Assembly: GCA_021462625.1 (NCBI GenBank)
Contig: JAJNAU010000012.1
Location: forward strand, 1 to 45,241
Direction of reading: 5' to 3'
DNA length: 45,241 bases
Source of the DNA: Shewanella sp.
Lineage (GTDB): Bacteria > Pseudomonadota > Gammaproteobacteria > Enterobacterales > Shewanellaceae
Part shown: one piece after another, positions 1-10,498 of the stretch
How positions within the stretch are numbered: position 1 is the stretch's first letter
How the letters are laid out: each line of letters starts with the position of its first letter
Program-made: the position numbers and the translations under genes
Notes under the pieces: generated by a model
Database searches by the model: none
What the model was told of the DNA's origin: nothing
The model's input: the letters and a program-made list of their open reading frames with translations, nothing else

Positions 1-4
1 TTGG

Positions 5-10
5 CGTCAA
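5..10 (-). promoter_or_regulatory. Possible rRNA-operon P2 promoter -35 element at the window edge
   Basis: On the minus strand the hexamer reads TTGACG and lies about 160 bp downstream of the P1-like promoter at 164-191. In enteric rRNA operons P2 follows P1 by roughly this distance and has a TTGAC-type -35. The -10 would lie outside the window, so this is only a positional inference. Confidence 0.35.
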
Positions 11-163
11 GCCCTTTTTCCACGAGCATTTTCAACTGCCGAAGAAACACTCAGAAGCGACTTTTATGCCAGGGTCAGTTGCCATTAGCAAACTCCCCTT
101 CGACCGGCTCATCTGACGCTATCTCTATCAGAGAAACCCGCTGTGCCGTGTCGATGGAGGCGC

Positions 164-191
164 ATTATAGGGAGCATGTTTTTTTGCGCAA
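164..191 (-). promoter_or_regulatory. rRNA-operon-type P1 promoter firing leftwards out of the window
   Basis: Read on the minus strand, the -35 is TTGCGC (186-191), the spacer is 16 nt and the -10 is a perfect TATAAT (164-169). It is preceded by CTCCC and followed by a GCGCC discriminator and then GACACGG. The string CTCCCTATAATGCGCC is the same as in the E. coli rrn P1 promoters as I remember them, and the GACACGG just downstream is shared too. An A/T-rich stretch lies upstream, as for an UP element. No rRNA is inside the window, so a 16S gene to the left is an inference. Confidence 0.65.
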
Positions 192-394
192 GCCCTTTTT
201 TCAAGAAAATCCGCACTTTTCGATGATTCACAGATTAAACACAAACTAACTACGGCTTACCCCCAAAGTTATCAACAGTAGACTTATTTTTAGCCGGTTT
301 TGCCCGTTTCAATAAAGCTAAGTTAGCTCAATCCTCTACTCAGAGTGAACTTAATTACCGCTTATTGGGTCTGTTGACCCTAGCTATAAAAGTA

Positions 395-420
395 AAAAGG
401 CGACCCTAGGGTCGCCTTTT
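395..420 (-). terminator. Rho-independent terminator after secA
   Basis: A perfect self-complementary run whose arm AAAAGGCGACCC pairs with GGGTCGCCTTTT around a central TA. It lies 20 bp beyond the secA stop and has a T-rich tail in the secA direction. It could also act in the opposite direction. Confidence 0.85.
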
Positions 421-440
421 CGATGTTTGTACTATTGCTA

Positions 441-3164
441 TCAGCTCAACTTACCACAGCATTGCTTGTATTTTTTGCCACTGCCACATGGGCAAGGATC
501 GTTACGACCGACCTTTTCACCCTGACGAACCACCGGGATCTGTCCTTGCCGTTCGGGCATAGCTGGCTCGCCAGTCATTGATTGAACTTCAGCATGTTGA
601 AACTCGCGCTGCAGTCTGGCTTCTTGCTCGCGGCGACGTTCTTCCATTTCATCCACATCGGACTGAGCCTGTACCTGTACCTTAGACAGAATACTGATCA
701 CGTCATGTTTGAGACTTTCCAGCATCTGTTGGAACAGCTCAAAAGATTCACGCTTATATTCCTGCTTGGGGTTCTTCTGAGCATAACCGCGCAGATGAAT
801 ACCCTGACGTAGATGATCCATGGCAGCCAGGTGCTCTTTCCACAGGCCATCGAGGGTCTGCAGCATCACTGCCTTTTCAAACTGACGCAGTACAGGTGCA
901 CCGACCATCTCTTCTTTAGCTTTGTAAGCAGCACTCCAGGCTTCAACGATACGCTCGCGCAGTGTGTCTTCGTACAGTTCTTCCTCTTCATCCAACCATT
1001 TCTGTACCGGCAGCTGCAGCGTAAATTCCTGATGCAGACGCTGCTCCAGACCCGGAACGTCCCACAGCTCTTCAACGGACTGAGGTGGAATGTACTGATC
1101 GATTAGGGACGCCAATACGTCTACTGCAATGTTCTTGATGGTATCTTCAATGCTTTCGGCATCCATCAGTTCGTTACGCTGGGCATAAACTACCTGACGC
1201 TGATCATTGGCCACATCATCAAACTCAAGCAACTGCTTACGGATATCGAAGTTACGGGCTTCCACTTTACGCTGGGCATTCTCGATAGCGCGGGACACCC
1301 ACTTGTGCTCGATCGCCTCGCCCTCTTCCATACCCAGTGCTTTCATCATGTTGGATACACGCTCTGAGGCAAAGATGCGCATCAGACTGTCTTCCATCGA
1401 CAGGTAGAAACGGGAAGAACCGGCGTCACCCTGACGGCCGGAGCGACCACGCAGCTGGTTATCAATACGACGGGATTCATGACGCTCGGTACCCAGAATG
1501 TGCAAACCACCGGCGGCAACCACTTCGTCATGACGCTGTTGCCAGTCGGTACGGATCGCCGCAATTTGCTCTTCAGTTGGGTTATCCAGCGATTCAACTT
1601 CGGCTTTCCAGCTACCACCCAATACAATGTCAGTACCCCGACCGGCCATGTTGGTAGCAACGGTAACTGTGCCGGCACGACCGGCTTGTGCCACGATTTC
1701 AGCTTCTTTCTCGTGGAACTTGGCGTTCAGAACCTGATGCGGAATTTTTTCCTGCTTGAGCATATGCGACAGCAGTTCAGACTGTTCAATGGACACAGTA
1801 CCCACAAGCACGGGCTGACCACGATCACGACAATCTTTGATATCAGCAATAATGGCGTTGTATTTTTCAGCGGCGGTCAGATACACCAGATCCGCCATAT
1901 CGTTACGGATCATTGGTCGGTTGGTAGGCACCACCACAGTATCCAGGCCATAAATATGCTGGAACTCGAAAGCTTCAGTATCGGCAGTCCCTGTCATACC
2001 CGCCAGCTTCTCATACAGACGGAAGTAGTTCTGGAAGGTAATAGAAGCCAGCGTCTGGTTTTCGTTCTGGATCTTCACCCCTTCTTTAGCCTCTACCGCC
2101 TGATGCAGACCTTCGGACCAACGACGACCCGCCATGGTACGGCCGGTGTGTTCATCAACAATCACCACTTCACCATTTTGCACCACATAGTCCACATCTT
2201 TTTCGAACAGGGTGTGTGCACGTAAAGCAGCATTCACATGGTGCAGCAAAGAGATATTGCCCGCTGAGTACAAAGAGTCACCTTCAGGCAGCATGTCACG
2301 GTCGATCAGCAGTTGTTCAATCTTCTCCTGACCGCGTTCGGTCAGGTGCACCTGCTTGGCTTTCTCATCGATGGTGTAGTCACCATCACCAATGTACTCT
2401 TCTGTATCTTCTTTATCCTGACGCACCAGCAGCGGGATCAGACTGTTCATCTTGATATACAGATCGGAACTGTCTTCAGCGGCACCGGAGATAATCAGTG
2501 GAGTACGGGCCTCATCGATCAGAATGGAGTCAACTTCGTCAATCAGGGCGTAGTGCAGTGGACGCTGAACCCGTTCGACCGGAGAGAACGCCATGTTGTC
2601 ACGCAGATAGTCGAAACCAAACTCGTTGTTGGTACCGTAAGTAATATCTGCGTTGTAGGCGTCTTTCTTTTGTTCCGGGCTCATACCGGCAATGTTGATA
2701 CCGACAGTCATACCCAGAAATTCAAACAGGGGACGGTTAGTTTCGGCGTCACGGCGGGCGAGGTAGTCGTTGACCGTGATCACGTGAACCCCTTTGCCTG
2801 TCAGCGCATTCAGGTAAGCAGGTAGAGTCGCGGTAAGAGTTTTACCCTCACCGGTACGCATCTCAGCGATGCGGTTGCTGTCCAGCACCATACCACCGAT
2901 AAGCTGCACATCGAAATGGCGCATCTCAAAGACCCGCTTGGAGGCCTCGCGTACTATGGCGAAGGATTCGGGGATCAAGTCCTGCAGGCTTTCACCTTTT
3001 TGCAACAGCTCACGAAATTCTGCGGTTTTTGCTTTCAGTTGTTCATCGGTGAGCTTTTCAAATTCGGCTTCCAGTGCATTGATTTTGGCGACGGCTTTAT
3101 CAAGGGATTTAAGGGTGCGGTCATTGCGACTGCCAAAAACTTTTGTCAGTAAATTACCAAACAT
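441..3164 (-). CDS. secA: Preprotein translocase ATPase SecA
   Basis: This is the motor ATPase that drives unfolded preproteins through SecYEG across the inner membrane. The 907-residue protein has the usual SecA length. The Walker A segment GEGKT is at about residues 105-109, followed by the preprotein-binding and second nucleotide-binding domains. The C-terminal SecB- and zinc-binding tail is complete ([13 protein letters not shown] near residues 891-903). I chose ATG at 3164 because the protein then starts [11 protein letters not shown], as in relatives; an in-frame GTG three codons upstream is possible. Enteric secA follows the secM arrest peptide gene. Here the gene upstream encodes an M23 peptidase, and the 54-bp gap is too short for secM. 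It is the last gene of the leftward cluster and ends at a strong terminator. Confidence 0.97.
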   Translation of the reverse strand: MFGNLLTKVFGSRNDRTLKSLDKAVAKINALEAEFEKLTDEQLKAKTAEFRELLQKGESLQDLIPESFAIVREASKRVFEMRHFDVQLIGGMVLDSNRIAEMRTGEGKTLTATLPAYLNALTGKGVHVITVNDYLARRDAETNRPLFEFLGMTVGINIAGMSPEQKKDAYNADITYGTNNEFGFDYLRDNMAFSPVERVQRPLHYALIDEVDSILIDEARTPLIISGAAEDSSDLYIKMNSLIPLLVRQDKEDTEEYIGDGDYTIDEKAKQVHLTERGQEKIEQLLIDRDMLPEGDSLYSAGNISLLHHVNAALRAHTLFEKDVDYVVQNGEVVIVDEHTGRTMAGRRWSEGLHQAVEAKEGVKIQNENQTLASITFQNYFRLYEKLAGMTGTADTEAFEFQHIYGLDTVVVPTNRPMIRNDMADLVYLTAAEKYNAIIADIKDCRDRGQPVLVGTVSIEQSELLSHMLKQEKIPHQVLNAKFHEKEAEIVAQAGRAGTVTVATNMAGRGTDIVLGGSWKAEVESLDNPTEEQIAAIRTDWQQRHDEVVAAGGLHILGTERHESRRIDNQLRGRSGRQGDAGSSRFYLSMEDSLMRIFASERVSNMMKALGMEEGEAIEHKWVSRAIENAQRKVEARNFDIRKQLLEFDDVANDQRQVVYAQRNELMDAESIEDTIKNIAVDVLASLIDQYIPPQSVEELWDVPGLEQRLHQEFTLQLPVQKWLDEEEELYEDTLRERIVEAWSAAYKAKEEMVGAPVLRQFEKAVMLQTLDGLWKEHLAAMDHLRQGIHLRGYAQKNPKQEYKRESFELFQQMLESLKHDVISILSKVQVQAQSDVDEMEERRREQEARLQREFQHAEVQSMTGEPAMPERQGQIPVVRQGEKVGRNDPCPCGSGKKYKQCCGKLS

Positions 3165-3218
3165 CTGATTCACTTATTATCTTTGTAGGCTGTTCCACAT
3201 CATTGGGATAAGCCGGGA

Positions 3219-4121
3219 TTAATTGTTTGCTTTGCGGTAGACGTACTTACTCGGATCGATCTGATGTCCACCCCGCAACACCTCATAATGCACATGGGGG
3301 CCTGTCGACCTGCCCGTGCTTCCCATACTGGCAATCTTGGCACCTTTGGCTACTACGTCACCTACGCTGACATCGATATTCTTATTGTGGCCATAACGGG
3401 TTCTCAAACCATTACCATGGTCAATTTCAACCAGGTTGCCATAACCAAACATACTGCCAGCCCAAGTCACTACCCCACTGGCGGTGGCAATAACCTTTGC
3501 CCCTTCACTGCCGGCAAAATCGATGCCTTTATGCATGGTGCGACGTCCATTAAATGGATCGTTCCTCAATCCATAAGGCGAAGACAACCAACCCTTACTT
3601 ATGGGACGTCCGGAAATATACCGCTCCTGCTCTATATGGAGGTTGGACGCCACAGTTTCAAGTAGCGGAATTTGAACTTTGGCGTAGTCCATCCGCTGTA
3701 TCATCGCGTGCATATCTTGGATCAATTGATCCAGTTCTATGCTCTGCCCGAGATCGCTTACACCACCAACACCTGCACGGACGGAGAAATCAAATTGATC
3801 TTCGAGGTTGTAGGTCTGCGCAACCTGTTGCCCCATGGCTTCCAGGCGGGTAACTTCAGCCTGCATGCGTGCTACATGGGCGGCTAGGGTAGCCAGTTGG
3901 GATTCGGTCGCGTGTTTAAGGTCTTCAACTTGCTGTAGCTGGACCTTACGGGCCTGACGCTCGTTGTCTACACGCGTTTGCTGACGTGAAAATTTATCGA
4001 CGGAATAGTAAACGACACCAGCGCCAGCGACCAGCAGCATAATTGGTAAGATAAGCCATCGTTTACTAGGCTGCCAGCGGGCGATCCCGTTCCGACCTTG
4101 AATTAAAACTGTTATACTCAT
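3219..4121 (-). CDS. M23-family metallopeptidase, membrane anchored
   Basis: A 300-residue inner-membrane protein with a short cytoplasmic N-terminus, one membrane segment at about residues 21-39, a predicted coiled coil at about 45-105 and a C-terminal LytM/M23 domain. The zinc ligands are visible: H197 and D201 in MHKGIDFAG and the H276-x-H278 pair in GPHVHYE. Family members cleave peptidoglycan cross-links or act as activators of amidases. With all ligands present, an active endopeptidase is likely. The substrate bond cannot be read from the sequence. It lies between lpxC/dciA and secA, an arrangement shared with other gammaproteobacteria, and starts only 27 bp from the divergent dciA gene. 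Confidence 0.9.
   Translation of the reverse strand: MSITVLIQGRNGIARWQPSKRWLILPIMLLVAGAGVVYYSVDKFSRQQTRVDNERQARKVQLQQVEDLKHATESQLATLAAHVARMQAEVTRLEAMGQQVAQTYNLEDQFDFSVRAGVGGVSDLGQSIELDQLIQDMHAMIQRMDYAKVQIPLLETVASNLHIEQERYISGRPISKGWLSSPYGLRNDPFNGRRTMHKGIDFAGSEGAKVIATASGVVTWAGSMFGYGNLVEIDHGNGLRTRYGHNKNIDVSVGDVVAKGAKIASMGSTGRSTGPHVHYEVLRGGHQIDPSKYVYRKANN
4090..4118 (+). promoter_or_regulatory. Candidate dciA promoter inside the start of the divergent M23 gene
   Basis: A -35 TTCCGA (4090-4095), a 17-nt spacer and a -10 TATACT (4113-4118) preceded by an extended-type TG. It would start transcription about 25 nt before the dciA ATG. The two divergent start codons are so close that one promoter must overlap the neighbouring coding region. 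Confidence 0.45.
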
Positions 4122-4148
4122 AGCCTTAATCAGCCATCTCTTTTTTGT

Positions 4149-4601
4149 ATGAAAAATCGCCCGCAGGATCTCAGTCTACTCATGCACCACTCAGGCAAAC
4201 TGCCGAGTCTGGCAGAAAAAGCAGAGTTACTGAGACAATTGGATCAGCAGGTAAAACAAATATTATCAGATCACGTTGCACAGCAGCTACAGGTAGCAAA
4301 TCTGCGCGACAGTGTGCTGGTGATTGAAACCACCTCATCAGCCTGGGCGGCCCGCATCAACTTCCAAAAGGCGATGTTATTAACGCAACTTCAGGCTCAA
4401 ACGCTGCCAATGCTCACTGCTATCGAGGTTAAAGTCAACCCGGCGTTGGCAAGAACAGAGCCTGCGCCCAAAATCCCACAACCTCAGCTATCTGCAGACG
4501 CTGCAGCCCATATCCAGGCACTGGCAGAACACACCGATGGCAGTCTGGCGCAGAAACTAAAACGGCTGGCTGCATTAGCCAGCCGTTCACGGCAGTCATA
4601 A
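4149..4601 (+). CDS. dciA: DUF721 protein, probable replicative helicase loader DciA
   Basis: A 150-residue protein with an N-terminal DUF721 (KH-like) region over about residues 10-95 and a variable basic C-terminal tail. DciA proteins of this family interact with the DnaB helicase and help load it in bacteria that lack the phage-derived DnaC. In Pseudomonas the DUF721 gene also sits between lpxC and an M23 peptidase gene near secA, so the context agrees. It is the only plus-strand gene in the 21-kb envelope block and converges on lpxC with a 9-bp gap. No clear Shine-Dalgarno sequence is visible before the ATG, and the leader would be about 25 nt. The role is inferred from the family. Confidence 0.8.
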   Translation: MKNRPQDLSLLMHHSGKLPSLAEKAELLRQLDQQVKQILSDHVAQQLQVANLRDSVLVIETTSSAWAARINFQKAMLLTQLQAQTLPMLTAIEVKVNPALARTEPAPKIPQPQLSADAAAHIQALAEHTDGSLAQKLKRLAALASRSRQS

Positions 4602-4610
4602 CATTCGCGC

Positions 4611-5528
4611 CTACGCCAATGCCAGAGCACCGGGTGCAAATCGAACCGGCACTTCCACTTCGTTGTCGAAACTCACCAGCTCCCATGCATCGGCTTGGGC
4701 AAGCACTGCACGAACCAACTGGTTGTTCAGTGCATGACCGGTTTTGAAGGCACAGAACTCACCGAGAAGAGCGTGACCGGATACATACAGATCGCCAAAG
4801 GCATCCAGAATTTTGTGCTTAACAAACTCGTCCTCATAACGCAGGCCATCGGGATTGAGGACGCGGTATTCGTCAAGCACCACTGCATTTTCCATGCTGC
4901 CACCCAACGCCAGGTTGTTGGCTCGCAGGTACTCGATATCACGCATAAAGCCGAAAGTACGGGCGCGACTGATATCCTTTACAAACCCATCGGTGGAAAA
5001 ATCCATCACCATATGCTGTTGACTGCGGGCGATTTCCGGATGCGCAAAGTCAATGCCAAAGTTTACTCTGAAGCCTTCAAACGGACGCAGCTCCGCCCAC
5101 TTATCACCATCTTCCACGCGAATGGTACGCTTAATACGCAGGTATTTCTTGGCAGCACGCTGCTCTTCAATGCCAGCAGACTGCAGCAGGAATACAAAGG
5201 GGCTAGCACTGCCATCCATAATCGGGATTTCAGGCGCATCGACTTCGATAATGGCATTGTCGATCCCCAGGCCAGCGAGTGCGGCAAACAGGTGCTCGAT
5301 AGTCGAGATACGAACGCCGGCATCATTCACCAGGGCAGTGCACATGGTGGTCTCACGCACCTGATCTGCCAATGCAGGGATAACCACTGCAGGCTCCAAA
5401 TCGGTACGCACGAGCTTGATACCCGAATTGATCGGTGCGGGTTTGATGGTCAAAGTCACCTTGTTGCCCGAATGCAGGCCAACACCGGTTGTCTTTACCA
5501 TTTTTTGAACAGTTCTTTGAAAAATCAT
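4611..5528 (-). CDS. lpxC: UDP-3-O-acyl-N-acetylglucosamine deacetylase LpxC
   Basis: This zinc amidase catalyses the first committed step of lipid A synthesis in the cytoplasm. At 305 residues it matches the E. coli length exactly, and the catalytic residues fall at the same numbers: E78-H79 in TIEHL, H238 and D242 in HKILD, and H265 in GHALN. It lies downstream of ftsZ in the same direction, as in most gammaproteobacteria. A candidate promoter of its own lies in the 180-bp gap. The stop faces the dciA stop across 9 bp, with no obvious terminator between them. Confidence 0.97.
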   Translation of the reverse strand: MIFQRTVQKMVKTTGVGLHSGNKVTLTIKPAPINSGIKLVRTDLEPAVVIPALADQVRETTMCTALVNDAGVRISTIEHLFAALAGLGIDNAIIEVDAPEIPIMDGSASPFVFLLQSAGIEEQRAAKKYLRIKRTIRVEDGDKWAELRPFEGFRVNFGIDFAHPEIARSQQHMVMDFSTDGFVKDISRARTFGFMRDIEYLRANNLALGGSMENAVVLDEYRVLNPDGLRYEDEFVKHKILDAFGDLYVSGHALLGEFCAFKTGHALNNQLVRAVLAQADAWELVSFDNEVEVPVRFAPGALALA

Positions 5529-5607
5529 TCAGTTACCCGTGTATGTCTCAACAAAATGCAGGTGTTATCAAAGCGCATAGCAACATTCCAGCTTTATCTG
5601 GTCGGAT

Positions 5608-5635
5608 ATGCTAGCACAAATACCCCAATTGGCAA
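5608..5635 (-). promoter_or_regulatory. Candidate lpxC promoter
   Basis: On the minus strand, -35 TTGCCA (5630-5635), 16-nt spacer and -10 TAGCAT (5608-5613), about 75 bp before the lpxC start, in the gap after ftsZ. The match is reasonable but based on sequence alone. Confidence 0.4.
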
Positions 5636-5708
5636 AAATTTCTGCAATTGACGGGCGAATATCTACAGGCAACATTGGAACAGTTTCGCCCTGTCAAAAC
5701 AACTGTTA

Positions 5709-6887
5709 TCAGTCTGCCTGCTTACGCAAAAACGCTGGAATATCCAGGTAATCCAGATCATTCTTCGGCGTTGCCGCTGGCTGAGGCTTGGGCTGAGACT
5801 GCTGAGCAGCATTACCCATGGCCCCAGACGAAACAGAAACCGTCTCTTCGGTATAAACTTGAGTTTCCACCCGAACTTCCGGCTCAGGACGCGGAGCGGG
5901 TTTGGACACCAGTTGGATATCCGGCTTTTTCTCGGCACCGATACCGGTCGCCACGACAGTCACACGCAGTTCATCACTCATTTCAGGATCGATAACCGCG
6001 CCAACGACCACAGTGGCGTTGTCAGAAGCATAAGCCTTAACATGGTTACCCACGGTCTCAAACTCTTCAATGCTCATATCCATACCGCCGGTAATGTTCA
6101 CCAGTACCCCGCTGGCACCGGCCAGATCGATATCTTCCAGCAGCGGGCTGGCGACAGCCGCTTCAGCCGCTTCTTCGGCACGGTCTTCACCGGAAGCCAC
6201 ACCTGTACCCATCATGGCATTACCCATTTCCGACATCACAGTCTTCACGTCTGCAAAGTCGACGTTGATCAGACCCGGACGGGTGATCAGCTCGGCAATA
6301 CCCTGCACTGCGCCCAGTAATACGTTGTTAGCAGCAGCAAAGGCATCCAGCAAGGAAGTGCCACGGCCCAGTACTTTGAGCAGCTTTTCGTTGGGGATAG
6401 TGATCAGTGAATCCACATGCTTAGCCAGCTCACAGATCCCCTGCTCTGCATAACCCATACGCTTCTTGCCTTCAAAAGGAAACGGCTTGGTAACCACGGC
6501 TACTGTCAGAATGCCTTCTTCGCGGGCGATCTGAGCCACCACAGGCGCAGCACCGGTACCTGTACCACCGCCCATGCCAGCCGCGATAAAGATCATGTCA
6601 GATCCTTTGAGCGCCGCGCGGATGTTCTCTCTGTCCTCTTCAGCAGCCAGTCGACCGATTTCCGGGTTAGCGCCAGCACCCAGACCTTTAGTGACATCAC
6701 AGCCCAACTGAATGGTTGAACCGGCTGCAGATTTGCGCAATGCCTGCGCGTCTGTGTTAGTGGCGATAAACTCAACACCTTCAATGTTGTGCTTCACCAT
6801 GTGTTCGACGGCGTTACCGCCGCCGCCACCAACGCCGATGACTTTAATCACCGCTTCGTCGGAATGGGTTTCCATGATCTCAAACAT
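5709..6887 (-). CDS. ftsZ: Cell division GTPase FtsZ
   Basis: The tubulin-like GTPase that polymerises into the cytokinetic ring. The 392-residue protein has the glycine-rich N-terminal nucleotide fold, the tubulin signature GGGTGTG at about residues 106-112, the catalytic T7-loop region ([11 protein letters not shown]), a variable proline-rich linker and the conserved C-terminal peptide ([15 protein letters not shown]) that binds FtsA and ZipA. ATG at 6887 is preceded by GGAG at a good distance, so I prefer it to the in-frame TTG two codons upstream. It follows ftsA by 29 bp. Confidence 0.98.
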   Translation of the reverse strand: MFEIMETHSDEAVIKVIGVGGGGGNAVEHMVKHNIEGVEFIATNTDAQALRKSAAGSTIQLGCDVTKGLGAGANPEIGRLAAEEDRENIRAALKGSDMIFIAAGMGGGTGTGAAPVVAQIAREEGILTVAVVTKPFPFEGKKRMGYAEQGICELAKHVDSLITIPNEKLLKVLGRGTSLLDAFAAANNVLLGAVQGIAELITRPGLINVDFADVKTVMSEMGNAMMGTGVASGEDRAEEAAEAAVASPLLEDIDLAGASGVLVNITGGMDMSIEEFETVGNHVKAYASDNATVVVGAVIDPEMSDELRVTVVATGIGAEKKPDIQLVSKPAPRPEPEVRVETQVYTEETVSVSSGAMGNAAQQSQPKPQPAATPKNDLDYLDIPAFLRKQAD

Positions 6888-6916
6888 GGTCAATTCTCCG
6901 TTGTTGCCTGCGTTAT

Positions 6917-8152
6917 TTAAAACTCACCTTTAAACCAGCTCTGAACCCGATTCCAGAGGCTGGCAACCCCCTGACGCTCAGGACGTTCCTGCTGTTTTTC
7001 CAGCAGTTGCCTGGCGCCGTAATGCAACAAACCTACCCCGGTTGCATAAATAGGTTGGCCGACATATTCGTACAATCCTTTCACCGGCAGAGGTGAAGCC
7101 ACCCGCACCGGCATGCCAAAAGTGGCCTCGGCCACTTCGACAGCGCTCTCAATGGACGCGGTACCACCGGTCAACACGATACCGGCGGCAACCTGCTCTT
7201 CCAGCCCGCTGTCCCGCAGCTCCTTGAGGACCAGCATAAACAATTCCTGATACCTTGGCTCCACCACTTCAGCCAGGGTATGGCGTGACATGGTGCGGGA
7301 TGGACGACCACCCACAGAAGGCACTTCAATGCTGTCTTCACGGCTGACCACGTCACTGCGGGCACTGGCATACTGCACCTTGATCTGCTCAGCATGAGAC
7401 AGCGGCGTGCGGAATATCTTGGCGATATCATTGGTGACCTGATTGCCCGCCACAGGTACCACGGCGCAGTGACGCAGCGCGCCATTGGTGTATACGGCAA
7501 TATCAGTAGTGCCACCACCAATATCCACAACGCATACACCCAGATCTTTCTCATCATTGGTCAGCACTGAGTCGGCCGAGGCAATACCGGAAAACACCAG
7601 ATCATCCACCTTCAAACCACAGCGCTCGACGCTTTTGGTAATGTTCTTGGCCATATCGTTAGCACAGGTGACGATATGCACCTTGGCTTCCATCCGCATG
7701 CCCGACATACCAATGGGGCTGCGAATACCTTCCTGCACGTCGATGGCATATTCCTGCGGCAGCACATGCAGGATGCGTCGCTCGGTCGGGATCTTCACCG
7801 AACGGGCTGTGTGGATCACATTGTCCACATCATCCTGGGTCACCTCTTCATCATTGATGGAAACCATGCCATTTTCGTTTTGGCAGGCGATATGCCTGCC
7901 GGAAATACTCAGATACACGGAAGACACCTGGCAGTCCGCCATCAACTCAGCCTGATCCAGCGCCCGCTGCACACTGCGCACGATGGAGTCGAGATCATTT
8001 ACCCCGCCCTTGTCCATCCCGCGGGAGGGATGACTGCCCAGGCCAATCACACTGATTTCGCCATCTGGCATCACTTCACCGATGATTACAGCTACCTTGG
8101 ACGTTCCTATGTCTAGGCCAACGATGAGACTTCTATCCAGGTTTTTGGTCAT
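6917..8152 (-). CDS. ftsA: Actin-like cell division protein FtsA
   Basis: A membrane-tethered actin homologue that anchors FtsZ filaments and recruits later division proteins. The 411-residue protein begins with the phosphate-1 nucleotide loop (GLDIGTSK). It has the second ATP-binding motif [13 protein letters not shown] and ends in an amphipathic helix ([13 protein letters not shown]), which is the membrane-targeting sequence. The gene starts 3 bp after the ftsQ stop and lies directly before ftsZ, so translation of the three is probably linked. Confidence 0.97.
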   Translation of the reverse strand: MTKNLDRSLIVGLDIGTSKVAVIIGEVMPDGEISVIGLGSHPSRGMDKGGVNDLDSIVRSVQRALDQAELMADCQVSSVYLSISGRHIACQNENGMVSINDEEVTQDDVDNVIHTARSVKIPTERRILHVLPQEYAIDVQEGIRSPIGMSGMRMEAKVHIVTCANDMAKNITKSVERCGLKVDDLVFSGIASADSVLTNDEKDLGVCVVDIGGGTTDIAVYTNGALRHCAVVPVAGNQVTNDIAKIFRTPLSHAEQIKVQYASARSDVVSREDSIEVPSVGGRPSRTMSRHTLAEVVEPRYQELFMLVLKELRDSGLEEQVAAGIVLTGGTASIESAVEVAEATFGMPVRVASPLPVKGLYEYVGQPIYATGVGLLHYGARQLLEKQQERPERQGVASLWNRVQSWFKGEF

Positions 8153-8155
8153 TCT

Positions 8156-8920
8156 TTAATGATTCTCTTGTTGTGCATCTTCCCAGCCAACGGCCAGACC
8201 CGTGTCATACCGCAAATCCATCCGAGCAACCTTATCAGGCTGCTTGGCCAATACCGGATAGACATTGATAAATCGCTGTATCCGGGCCATTGTGTCTTCC
8301 CGTCCCAACTCCAGCGTGACACCGTTGTCGAGCACGGCCCGCCACGCATGACGGGGATTTAAACTTAAGCTTTTCAGTCCGTAGCCATTGATATGCAAAA
8401 GCTCACGGATCTGTTGATAACTGGTCAGGACTTCTGCGGCCATGGCATCGGGCCCGGACAGCAGCGGCAAACCATCCAGCCCTGGTGGGTGCGGCGCCGT
8501 AAACACCTGACCATGGACATTCAGCCAGCGATCACCATTCCAGTGAGCAGCCGGCTGCTGCTCCTGCAAAAACACCTGCAATCTGGCTGGCCACTTGCGT
8601 CTGACCGAAGCCCGATAAACCCAGGGCAGTGCTTCCAGTGCCTGCTGAACCTGATTCACATCGGCACTGAAAAAGCTCCGGCGCATCAGGTTTTGCAATG
8701 CACGCTGCACTTCAGTATCGCTGGTGTACTCGCGCTCGCCCCTGATAATAACCGCCTCAATGGGCAGTGCCTCTGCATCCCCCAGCAGGCCATGTAATCG
8801 CAGGGCGCCGAGGGCAAAGGCAACGATAACCAGTAACAAAAACGTCAGTCCAGTGACCAGGTACCAGTTCACTGCAGTCAGCCGTTGCCGCCTGTGCTGC
8901 ATCCTATCCTTCCAGCTCAC
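8156..8920 (-). CDS. ftsQ: Cell division protein FtsQ
   Basis: A bitopic membrane protein that links early division proteins to the FtsLB-FtsWI synthase complex. The 254 residues comprise a basic cytoplasmic tail, one membrane segment at about residues 19-41, a POTRA domain starting near PIEAVIIRGE (about 54-120) and the beta-rich FtsQ domain. The length is close to the usual 250-280. A 130-bp gap separates it from murC, the site where ddlB sits in enteric bacteria; there is no ddlB here. A good promoter lies in that gap. TAGGAGC before the ATG gives a ribosome site. Confidence 0.95.
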   Translation of the reverse strand: MSWKDRMQHRRQRLTAVNWYLVTGLTFLLLVIVAFALGALRLHGLLGDAEALPIEAVIIRGEREYTSDTEVQRALQNLMRRSFFSADVNQVQQALEALPWVYRASVRRKWPARLQVFLQEQQPAAHWNGDRWLNVHGQVFTAPHPPGLDGLPLLSGPDAMAAEVLTSYQQIRELLHINGYGLKSLSLNPRHAWRAVLDNGVTLELGREDTMARIQRFINVYPVLAKQPDKVARMDLRYDTGLAVGWEDAQQENH

Positions 8921-8966
8921 ATTGCTCCTACCCCAAAATACCGGCCTTGCTAGGCGAAAACCGACA

Positions 8967-8994
8967 ATTATATAGCGCTCAATCCCAGGGTCAA
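8967..8994 (-). promoter_or_regulatory. Candidate ftsQAZ promoter in the murC-ftsQ gap
   Basis: On the minus strand, -35 TTGACC (8989-8994), 16-nt spacer and a perfect -10 TATAAT (8967-8972), about 45 bp before ftsQ. It is the best internal promoter match in the dcw block, placed where extra FtsZ-supplying promoters are known in enteric bacteria. Confidence 0.6.
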
Positions 8995-9050
8995 AAATTC
9001 ATTTAAAGCACAGGGTTACAGTTCAAATTTCGAACCGAACACACGATTTT

Positions 9051-10496
9051 CTAGTTTTTCTTAAAGCTCAGCCCTGTGCTAGCCAGTTGCCGCGACAACG
9101 CACCAATATTACCAGCTCCCTGAGTCAACAGCAGATCTCCCTCCTTCAGAATATCCGGAAGGATTTCAGACAGTTGATCGGATGATGTCACAAATATCGG
9201 GTCAACCTGACCACGCAGGCGAATCGAGCGGCTCAGTGAGCGGCCATCTGCGCCAGCTATCGGCTCCTCACCGGCGGCATACACATCAAGTAACAACAGC
9301 ACATCCACCTGCGACAACACATCCACGAAATCTTCATACAAGTCGCGGGTGCGGCTGTACCTGTGTGGCTGATAAACCATCACCAGGCGCTTGTCCGGCC
9401 AACCCGCGTGGGCAGCCTTAATCGTCGCGGCCACTTCGCTTGGGTGGTGACCATAGTCATCAACCAGCATCACCTTACCCTTGGGAGTGTCATACTCACC
9501 CAGGTGCTGGAAGCGACGACCAATACCTGCAAAACTCGCCAAAGCACAGGCAATAGCTTCATCGTCAATATCATCCTCAGTGGCCACAGCAATGGCAGCA
9601 AGCGCATTCTGCACGTTATGACGCCCCGGCAGATTAAGCTGTAAATCCCGATCCGCCCGGCCCCTGCGATGCAGGGTAAAACGACACTGATGTCCGCGCT
9701 GCTCAAAATTCAGCGCCTGCACATCGGCATCATCACTGAAGCCGTAGGTCACCACATGACGACCCACCCGTGGCAGTATTTCCCGCACCACAGGATCATC
9801 GATGCAAAGCACAGCCACGCCGTAAAATGGCAGATTGTGCAGGAAGTCCACAAAGGTGGTCTTCAATTGCTCGAAATCACCGCTATAGGTATCCATATGA
9901 TCTGCTTCAATATTGGTGATCACACTCACCATGGGCTGCAGATGCAGGAAGCTGGCATCACTCTCATCGGCCTCGGCGATTAGATAGCGACTGCTGCCGA
10001 GGCGGGCATTGGTACCTGCGCTGTTGAGCAGGCCTCCAATCACAAAGGTCGGGTCGCGCTGCGCTTCACCATACACACTGGCGATCAAACTGGTAGTCGT
10101 GGTCTTACCATGGGTACCGGCAACAGCCACACCGTGACGGTAACGCATCAACTCCGCCAGCATTTCAGCGCGGCGCACCACTGGGATCCGCTGCTCTCTG
10201 GCGTACAGGATTTCGGGGTTCTGTGCATTGATGGCGGTGGAGACCACCACCACATCAGCATCTTTTATACACTCCTGGGTGTGACCTATGGTGATATCAG
10301 CGCCCAATAGCTCCAGACGTTCAGTCAGTGCGCTTCTGGCAATATCCGAGCCGCTGACCTCATAACCTTCATTCACCAGCACTTCCGCGATGCCGCCCAT
10401 ACCAGCGCCACCAATCCCCACAAAGTGGATGCGGCGAACCCGGCGCATTTCCGGGATCATCTTGCGAAACTGCTTGTATTTATCTGTCGTTCTCAT
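9051..10496 (-). CDS. murC: UDP-N-acetylmuramate--L-alanine ligase MurC
   Basis: Adds L-alanine to UDP-MurNAc, the first amino-acid step of the cytoplasmic peptidoglycan pathway. The 481-residue protein shows the N-terminal Rossmann motif ([12 protein letters not shown] at about 24-35), the ATP-binding loop GTHGKTTT at 127-134 and the Mur ligase central and C-terminal domains. The length matches the family (about 490). It begins 2 bp after murG. The gap to ftsQ lacks ddlB, so D-Ala-D-Ala ligase must be encoded elsewhere. Confidence 0.97.
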   Translation of the reverse strand: MRTTDKYKQFRKMIPEMRRVRRIHFVGIGGAGMGGIAEVLVNEGYEVSGSDIARSALTERLELLGADITIGHTQECIKDADVVVVSTAINAQNPEILYAREQRIPVVRRAEMLAELMRYRHGVAVAGTHGKTTTTSLIASVYGEAQRDPTFVIGGLLNSAGTNARLGSSRYLIAEADESDASFLHLQPMVSVITNIEADHMDTYSGDFEQLKTTFVDFLHNLPFYGVAVLCIDDPVVREILPRVGRHVVTYGFSDDADVQALNFEQRGHQCRFTLHRRGRADRDLQLNLPGRHNVQNALAAIAVATEDDIDDEAIACALASFAGIGRRFQHLGEYDTPKGKVMLVDDYGHHPSEVAATIKAAHAGWPDKRLVMVYQPHRYSRTRDLYEDFVDVLSQVDVLLLLDVYAAGEEPIAGADGRSLSRSIRLRGQVDPIFVTSSDQLSEILPDILKEGDLLLTQGAGNIGALSRQLASTGLSFKKN

Positions 10497-10498
10497 GG

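Noticed and set aside
1..249. 82-codon plus-strand open frame at the left edge
   Set aside because: It runs antisense across the rRNA-type promoter, and its protein has no recognisable features.
269..277. TTATCAACA, similar to a DnaA box
   Set aside because: A single imperfect match with no cluster of boxes or A/T-rich unwinding element; there is no other sign of an origin.
1479..2225. 248-codon plus-strand open frame antisense to secA
   Set aside because: A shadow of the highly conserved secA frame, with no domain and no ribosome site.
4695..5651. 318-codon plus-strand open frame antisense to lpxC
   Set aside because: It lies fully across lpxC, whose catalytic residues are all intact; the antisense product resembles nothing known.
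5653..5691. GGGCGAA/TTCGCCC inverted repeat after ftsZ as a terminator
   Set aside because: The loop is 25 nt and no T-run follows on the minus strand.
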